21,601 nt of DNA from Rhodocollybia butyracea (taxonomy: Eukaryota; Basidiomycota; Agaricomycetes; Agaricales; Omphalotaceae), in assembly GCA_015501585.1 (NCBI GenBank), contig JADNRY010000918.1, positions 1 to 21,601 of the forward strand. The letters are read 5' to 3'. How positions within the stretch are numbered: the stretch's first letter is position 1; each line of letters begins with the position of its first letter. A model generated the notes under the pieces. That model made no database searches, was not told where the DNA came from, and saw only the letters and a list, made by a program, of their open reading frames with translations. This document shows positions 17,371 to 21,601 of the stretch, one piece after another. The translations under genes and the position numbers were made by a program.

Positions 17371-17489
17371 AAGGGTGAAAACTTAGGGAAATTAAATGGG
17401 ATGACTTGGATAAGTGCAAGGCAAAATGTAGGAAAATTAAGGCAAGTAGAGGGCAGCAGAACAGTACAGTGAGAGGACCTCGGGATGTA
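17371..17489 (+). repeat. Leader of minisatellite block B (copy 2)
   Basis: Direct copy of the block A leader: GGTGAAAACTTAGGGAAATT, GGGATGACTTGGATAAGTGC, GGCAAGTAGAGGGCAGCAGA, GGGATGTAGCACAATG. Leader plus array was therefore duplicated as a unit. Confidence 0.85.
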
Positions 17490-18352
17490 GCACAATGAGG
17501 GCCATTGGAGCAATTGGGGCTGTCAGAGCAGTGCGCGCATTGGGTGCAATTGGGGCTGTCGAAGCAGTGAGAGGACTGAGTGCAATTGGGGCTGTTGGAG
17601 CAATGAAAGCACTGAGTGCAATTGGGGCTGGAGGAGCACTGAGAGCACTGAGTGCAATGGGGGCTGTTGGAGCAATAAGAGCACTGAGTGCAATGGGGGC
17701 CGTTGGAGCAGTGAGAGCACTGAGTGCAATGGGGGCTGTTGGAGCAATAAGAGCACTGAGTGCAATGGGGGCGGTTGGAGCAGTGAGAGCACCAAGTGCA
17801 AGGCCAATGGGGGCTGTCAGATCGGTGGGAGCATCAAATGTATTTGGGGCTGTTGGAACAGTGAGAGCAATGAGTGCAATTGGGTCTGTTGGAGCAGTGA
17901 GAGCATTGAGTGCAATTGGTGCTGTCAGAGCAGTGCGAGCATTGGGTGCAATGGGGGCCATTGGAGCAATTGGTGCTGTTGAGACAGTGAGAACACTGAG
18001 TGCAATGGGGGCTGTCAGAGCAGTGAGAGCACTGAGTGCAATTGGGGCTGTTGGAGCAGTGAGACTGTGAGAGTATTAAGTGCAATTGGGGCCATCAGAG
18101 CAGTGTGAGCATTGAGTACATTTGGGGCCGTCGGAGCAATTGGGGGAGCAATTGAGGCTGTTGGAGCCATGAATACAACAAGTGCAATTGGGGCTGTTGG
18201 AGCCGTGAGAGCAGTGAGTGCAATGGGGGGGCCATTGGAGCTGTGAGAGGAGTGAGTCCAATCGGGGCTGTCAGAGTGGTGAGAGCAGTGAGTGCAGTGA
18301 GTGCAATTGGGATTGTCGGAGCCATGAGAGCAGTGAGTGCAATGGGGGCTGT
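17490..18352 (+). repeat. 36-bp minisatellite block B, about 24 units
   Basis: Same unit and orientation as block A, with a block-specific variant (GAGCACTGAGTGC in place of GAGCAGTGAGTGC) in most units, so this block expanded on its own. Ends at GGGGGCTGTCG, where orientation flips. Confidence 0.93.
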
Positions 18353-18360
18353 CGAATTTC

Positions 18361-19412
18361 ACTGCTCCAACAGCCCCAAATGCACTCACTGCTTTTACTG
18401 CTCCAATAGCCCCTATTGCACACACTGCTCTCACAGCTCCAATGGTCCCCATTGCACTCACTGCTCTCATCCAACAGCCCCAATTGCACTCACTGCTCTC
18501 ACAGCTCTCACAGTCCAATTGCTCCAACAGCTCTCATTGCACTCATTGCACTCACTGCTATCATGGCTCTGACAGCACCATTGCACTCACTGCTCTCACT
18601 ACTCTGACAGCCCCCATTACACTCACTGCTTTCACTGCTCCAACAGCCCCCATTGCACTCACTGCTCTCCTGGCTTCAATGGCCCCCATTGCACTCACTG
18701 ATCCGACAGCCCCAATTGCTCAAACGGCCCTCATTGCACTCATTGCACTCACTGCTCTCAACGCTCTGACAGCCCCAATTGCACTCACTGCGCTCATGGG
18801 TCCAATGGCACCCATTGCACTCTTTGCTTTCACTGCTCCGACAGTCCCAATTGCTCTCACTGCTCCGACAGACCCCATTGCACTCACTGCTCTCACAGCA
18901 TCGACAGTCCCAATTGCTCCAACAACCCTCATTGCACTCATTGCACTCACTGCTCTCACAGCTCCGACAGCCCCAATTGCAATCACTGCTCTCACTGCTG
19001 CGACAGCCCCCATTGCGCTCACTGCTTTCATTGCTCTGACAGCCCCAATGCACTCACAGCTTCCACGGCTCCAATGGCCCCAACAGTCCCAATTGCTCCA
19101 ACAGCCCTCATTGCACTCATTGCACTCACTGCTCTCAAGGCTCCGACTGCACCAATTGCACTCACTGCTCTCACTGCTCTGACAGCCCTCATTACACTCA
19201 CTGCTTTCACTGCTCCAACAGCCCCATTGCACTCACTGCTCTCCTGGCTCCATGGCCTCCATTGCACTTACTGCACTCATGGCTCCCACTGCTCCAACAG
19301 CCCCAATTGCTCAAACGGCACTCATTGTACTCATTGCACTCACTGCTCTCACTGCTCCAACAGTTCCAATTGCTCCAACAGCCCTCATTGCACTCATTGC
19401 ACTCACTGCTCA
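18361..19412 (-). repeat. 36-bp minisatellite block C, about 29 units, reversed
   Basis: The plus strand now reads CACTGCTCCAACAGCCCC, the reverse complement of the block A/B unit. It follows block B after only about 8 bp (GAATTTC). Some units carry an extra TTGCACTCATTGCACTCA 9-bp expansion. Array ends at CACTGCTCACATGG. Confidence 0.93.
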
Positions 19413-20199
19413 CATGGTGACACGCCGAAGCTTGCCTGGTCCTTACATTATTGGAAAAGTCCATTAGTGTGACAACGTCACTACCTAGGGTACGTTATGT
19501 ATTAGACACTTTGAAGGTCCACTTCAGGTATCTAGTATGTAGAAACCCATTTGAAGGGAGATACACTATGTTTTAAGAGGCTACATTACTGTGCAAGAAT
19601 GCATCGTTGACCCACAAACTCAAAATCAATCAAATTGATTTACCTAGATTGATTTAGGCTTGCCAGATCTAAAGTCTATTCAATTAATACTACCTACTAC
19701 AAAAAGTCCTATACATGAATATACAAGAGAGGATTCAAATAAATGAAGAGAGACAAATGAGGGCAAGCATAATGCAAACCCATATCCGTTTAAAGTAAGA
19801 GAATCGAAGCAATGGTGCCCTGGAACAAACCACAGAGAGAAACTAGATGATTAGTGATGAATTAGGCGCCGGGGATCAAAGTGGACCGGCGCCGGCAGTA
19901 AAAGAAAGGCGGGGCGCGTCCTAGCGACGTCCTATAATAAAATTTAATCGGACCGACCTATGGATGGTCCACATGTATACAAGTACCCGGTAGGACCCGG
20001 GAGGAGAAGAGAAAAGGGGAGATGCGGAACGGCGCCGCAAACTTGAACCGCGGGACGGACAGACTGCCCGGCGCTTAAAGCGCATCAAAGTCGAACAACT
20101 CATCGGGAATCCATCGTTCTTCCCTCCCCACCATTATTTATTAAATAAAAGATGTAGAAAAGGTGTAATATGGTAGAGGACCCATGAAACAACGATATA
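19413..20199. other. Intergenic, no gene recognised
   Basis: AAATCAAT/ATTGATTT (19623-19641) is a small hairpin. A short GC- and CpG-rich island spans about 19865-20100 with the inverted pair GGCGCCGG (19865-19872) and CCGGCGCC (19886-19893). Nothing coding could be supported; an open frame on the minus strand at 19921-20103 is arginine/serine-rich and lacks a domain. Confidence 0.4.
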
Positions 20200-20924
20200 G
20201 AGCCCTGGGGACAGTGTACGAACCAGGAGAACACTTATAAGCTCAGTTATGGCTAACAAGGGCAACATGAGATTTATCTTCTTGGCTCTTGGCAAGCCAA
20301 GAGAGTCTTACCAACCCATGGTACCTTAATTAAGAAAATTTCAAGGACCCAGGAGTATAAAAAGGCAAGGAAATGAAGAGAAAAGCATTCTTTCTTACCC
20401 CCACCAGGTGTAGCAGCTCCTTATCAGGCTACTACTAAAAGATTGAATTGATATAAAGACTGGAATTACAGAGATAAATTGACAAGCAATTGAACTTGAG
20501 AAAGAAGCAGAAAGAGATTCAGTGTGAACTTAGTGCAGAGAAGTTAAGACAAAGACTTAGAAAGGACTTTGAATATTATTTTCAAACCACAGTTAGGCTG
20601 CAGTCAGAGCTCTGTCTGAGTTATAGGGACACCCTCTGGTCAGTTGTGACTTGTGTTAATTTGTGATTTTACCAAGGGACTTAGGAATAGTATTTGTTTG
20701 ACAGCTCAGAGCTTGGGGATCAGCTTAAATAAGTCTGTACTTTGAAAGGGAAGGCACTTAGTGAAATAACACTCAGTGTAGCAAGGAAGCACTTGAATAG
20801 ATTGAAGTTTTAAATAAATATTATTTGGCTGAACTAAAAACCCGAACTGAGTAATAAGTTGTGTGTGTGTTTGGTGTGGTTGTGTAAGCCATTTCTAAGT
20901 TCACCCCAGTTTAGACCTCTCATC
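20200..20924 (+). promoter_or_regulatory. LTR-like promoter region facing block D/E
   Basis: Contains TATAAAAA at 20356-20363, a likely start zone 25-40 bp on (AGCATTCTTTCTTACCC, 20384-20400), then about 500 bp of AG-rich sequence without an open frame and a short GTGTGTGTGT run (about 20861-20870). Size and layout fit a solo LTR or an untranslated-RNA promoter. I found no second LTR, primer-binding site or target duplication, so LTR identity is inference. Transcription would run into the inverted 36-bp array. Confidence 0.4.
20356..20363 (+). promoter_or_regulatory. TATA box
   Basis: TATAAAAA in a GC-balanced context, the best TATA match in the 19.4-20.9 kb interval, with a pyrimidine-rich stretch at the expected start-site distance. 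Confidence 0.45.
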
Positions 20925-21047
20925 GGCTCCAACAGCCCCAATTGCACTCACTGTTCTCACTGCTCCAATGGCCCAATTGCTCCAACGGCCCTCATTGCAC
21001 TCACTGCTCTCACGGGCCGGGAGTCACGGCTCCAACAGCTCCAATTG
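20925..21047 (-). repeat. 36-bp minisatellite block D, about 3.4 units, reversed
   Basis: Starts GGCTCCAACAGCCCCAATTG. Contains CACGGGCCGGGAGTCACGG, the reversed form of the marker unit at 16567-16590. Orientation flips near 21048 inside CAATTGCAATGAGGG. Confidence 0.9.
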
Positions 21048-21601
21048 CAATGAGGGCCGTTGGAGCAATTGGGACTGTTGGGGCCATTGGAGCTGTGAGA
21101 GCAGTGAGTGCAATTGGGGCTGTCAGAGCAACGAAAGCAGTGAGTGCAAAGGGGGCTGTTGCAGCAGTGAGAGCAGTGAGTACAATTGGGGCTGTCGGAG
21201 CCGTGAGAGCAGTGAGTGCAATGAGTGCAATGAGGGCTGTTGGAGCAATTGGGACTGTGAGAGCTGTGAGAGCAGTGAGTGCAATGGGGTCTGTCGGAGC
21301 AGTGAGAGCAATTGGGGCTGTCAGAGCAGTGAAAGCAGTGAGTGCAATGGGGGCATCCGAGCCATGAGCGCAGTGAGTGCAATTGGGCTGTCGGAGCAGT
21401 GAGAGCAGTGAGTGAAATGAGTGCAATGAGGGCCATTTGAGCAATTGGTGCTGTTGGATCAGTGAGTGCAATGGGGCCATTGGAATGAGTGCAATGAGGG
21501 CTGTTGGAGCAATTGGGACTGTCAAAGCTGTGAGAGCAGTGAGTGCAATGGGGTCTGTTGGAGCAGTGAGAGCAATTGGGGCTGTCAGAGCAGTGAAAGC
21601 A
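21048..21601 (+). repeat. 36-bp minisatellite block E, about 15 units, runs off window
   Basis: Forward orientation (GTTGGAGCAATTGGGACTGT, GTGAGAGCAGTGAGTGC). A longer internal duplication is visible: the stretch from TGTTGGAGCAATTGGGACTG (21238) to CAGAGCAGTGAAAGC recurs from 21500 to the window end with few changes, about 260 bp apart. Confidence 0.9.

Noticed and set aside
16388..17419. 343-codon minus-strand open frame rich in Ala, Pro, Thr, Leu
   Set aside because: It lies wholly in the 36-bp minisatellite. Five of the six frames of the unit lack stops, and several other long frames overlap it. Single-base indels shift frame between units.
17495..19182. Long alanine-rich frames (up to 281 codons) on both strands
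   Set aside because: Same minisatellite, by-product of a 36-bp period without stops; no signal peptide or domain.
16405..19412. CRISPR array
   Set aside because: Repeats are contiguous with no unique spacers, and the host is eukaryotic.

Overview
The window reads as a repeat-rich, gene-poor stretch of a filamentous fungus nuclear genome. A basidiomycete, probably Agaricomycetes, is most likely. The reason is a pair of decayed hAT transposase genes with very short GT-AG introns (mostly 32-57 bp) whose conserved blocks (DCWTSP, TCDNAS.N, RCFSH, DVTTRWNSTYDML, DPLQWW, VE..FS.GR) are of the type common in mushroom genomes. This assignment is inference; no rRNA, complete tRNA or intact host gene is present.

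Layout. 1-2130: islands of GC-rich palindromic sequence (CAGGTACCTG, CACGGATCCGTG), 99-bp tandem repeats, the C-terminal exons of one broken hAT transposase (422-968) and a retroelement-leader-like segment. 2169-2852: a complete non-autonomous Tc1/mariner-type element with near-perfect terminal inverted repeats and TA duplications. 2911-3312: another 99-bp array. About 3660-6649: a second hAT element, nearly full length, whose transposase is still readable across about eight introns but carries in-frame TGA stops. 6690-8708: a palindrome island, then 99-bp arrays in opposite orientations, with a Ty1/copia polyprotein fragment at one orientation switch. 8709-9000: an LTR-like promoter segment on the minus strand. 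9785-11095: blocks of a 33-bp repeat, again switching orientation. 11096-12950: AT-rich sequence with three degenerate ~150-170 bp repeats. 13250-14750: three diverged copies of an unrecognised segment and a possible minus-strand exon. 15590-16300: AG-rich sequence with a recurring CTTAGG motif. 16405-19412: about 3 kb of a 36-bp minisatellite that flips orientation at 18355. 19413-20924: unique sequence with a TATA-bearing promoter-like region. 20925-21601: the same minisatellite, flipping orientation at about 21048 and running off the window.

Two themes stand out. First, all three tandem-repeat families (33-, 99- and 36-bp) occur as arrays in opposite orientations, and at two places a TATA-type promoter-like segment faces an inverted junction, so a transcript would fold into a long hairpin. 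Second, the mobile DNA looks eroded by C-to-T change at CpG: all six premature stops in the two transposases are TGA, and the islands look like CpG-depleted hAT subterminal repeats. No intact protein-coding gene is called with confidence; most long open frames here are by-products of repeats whose period is a multiple of three.
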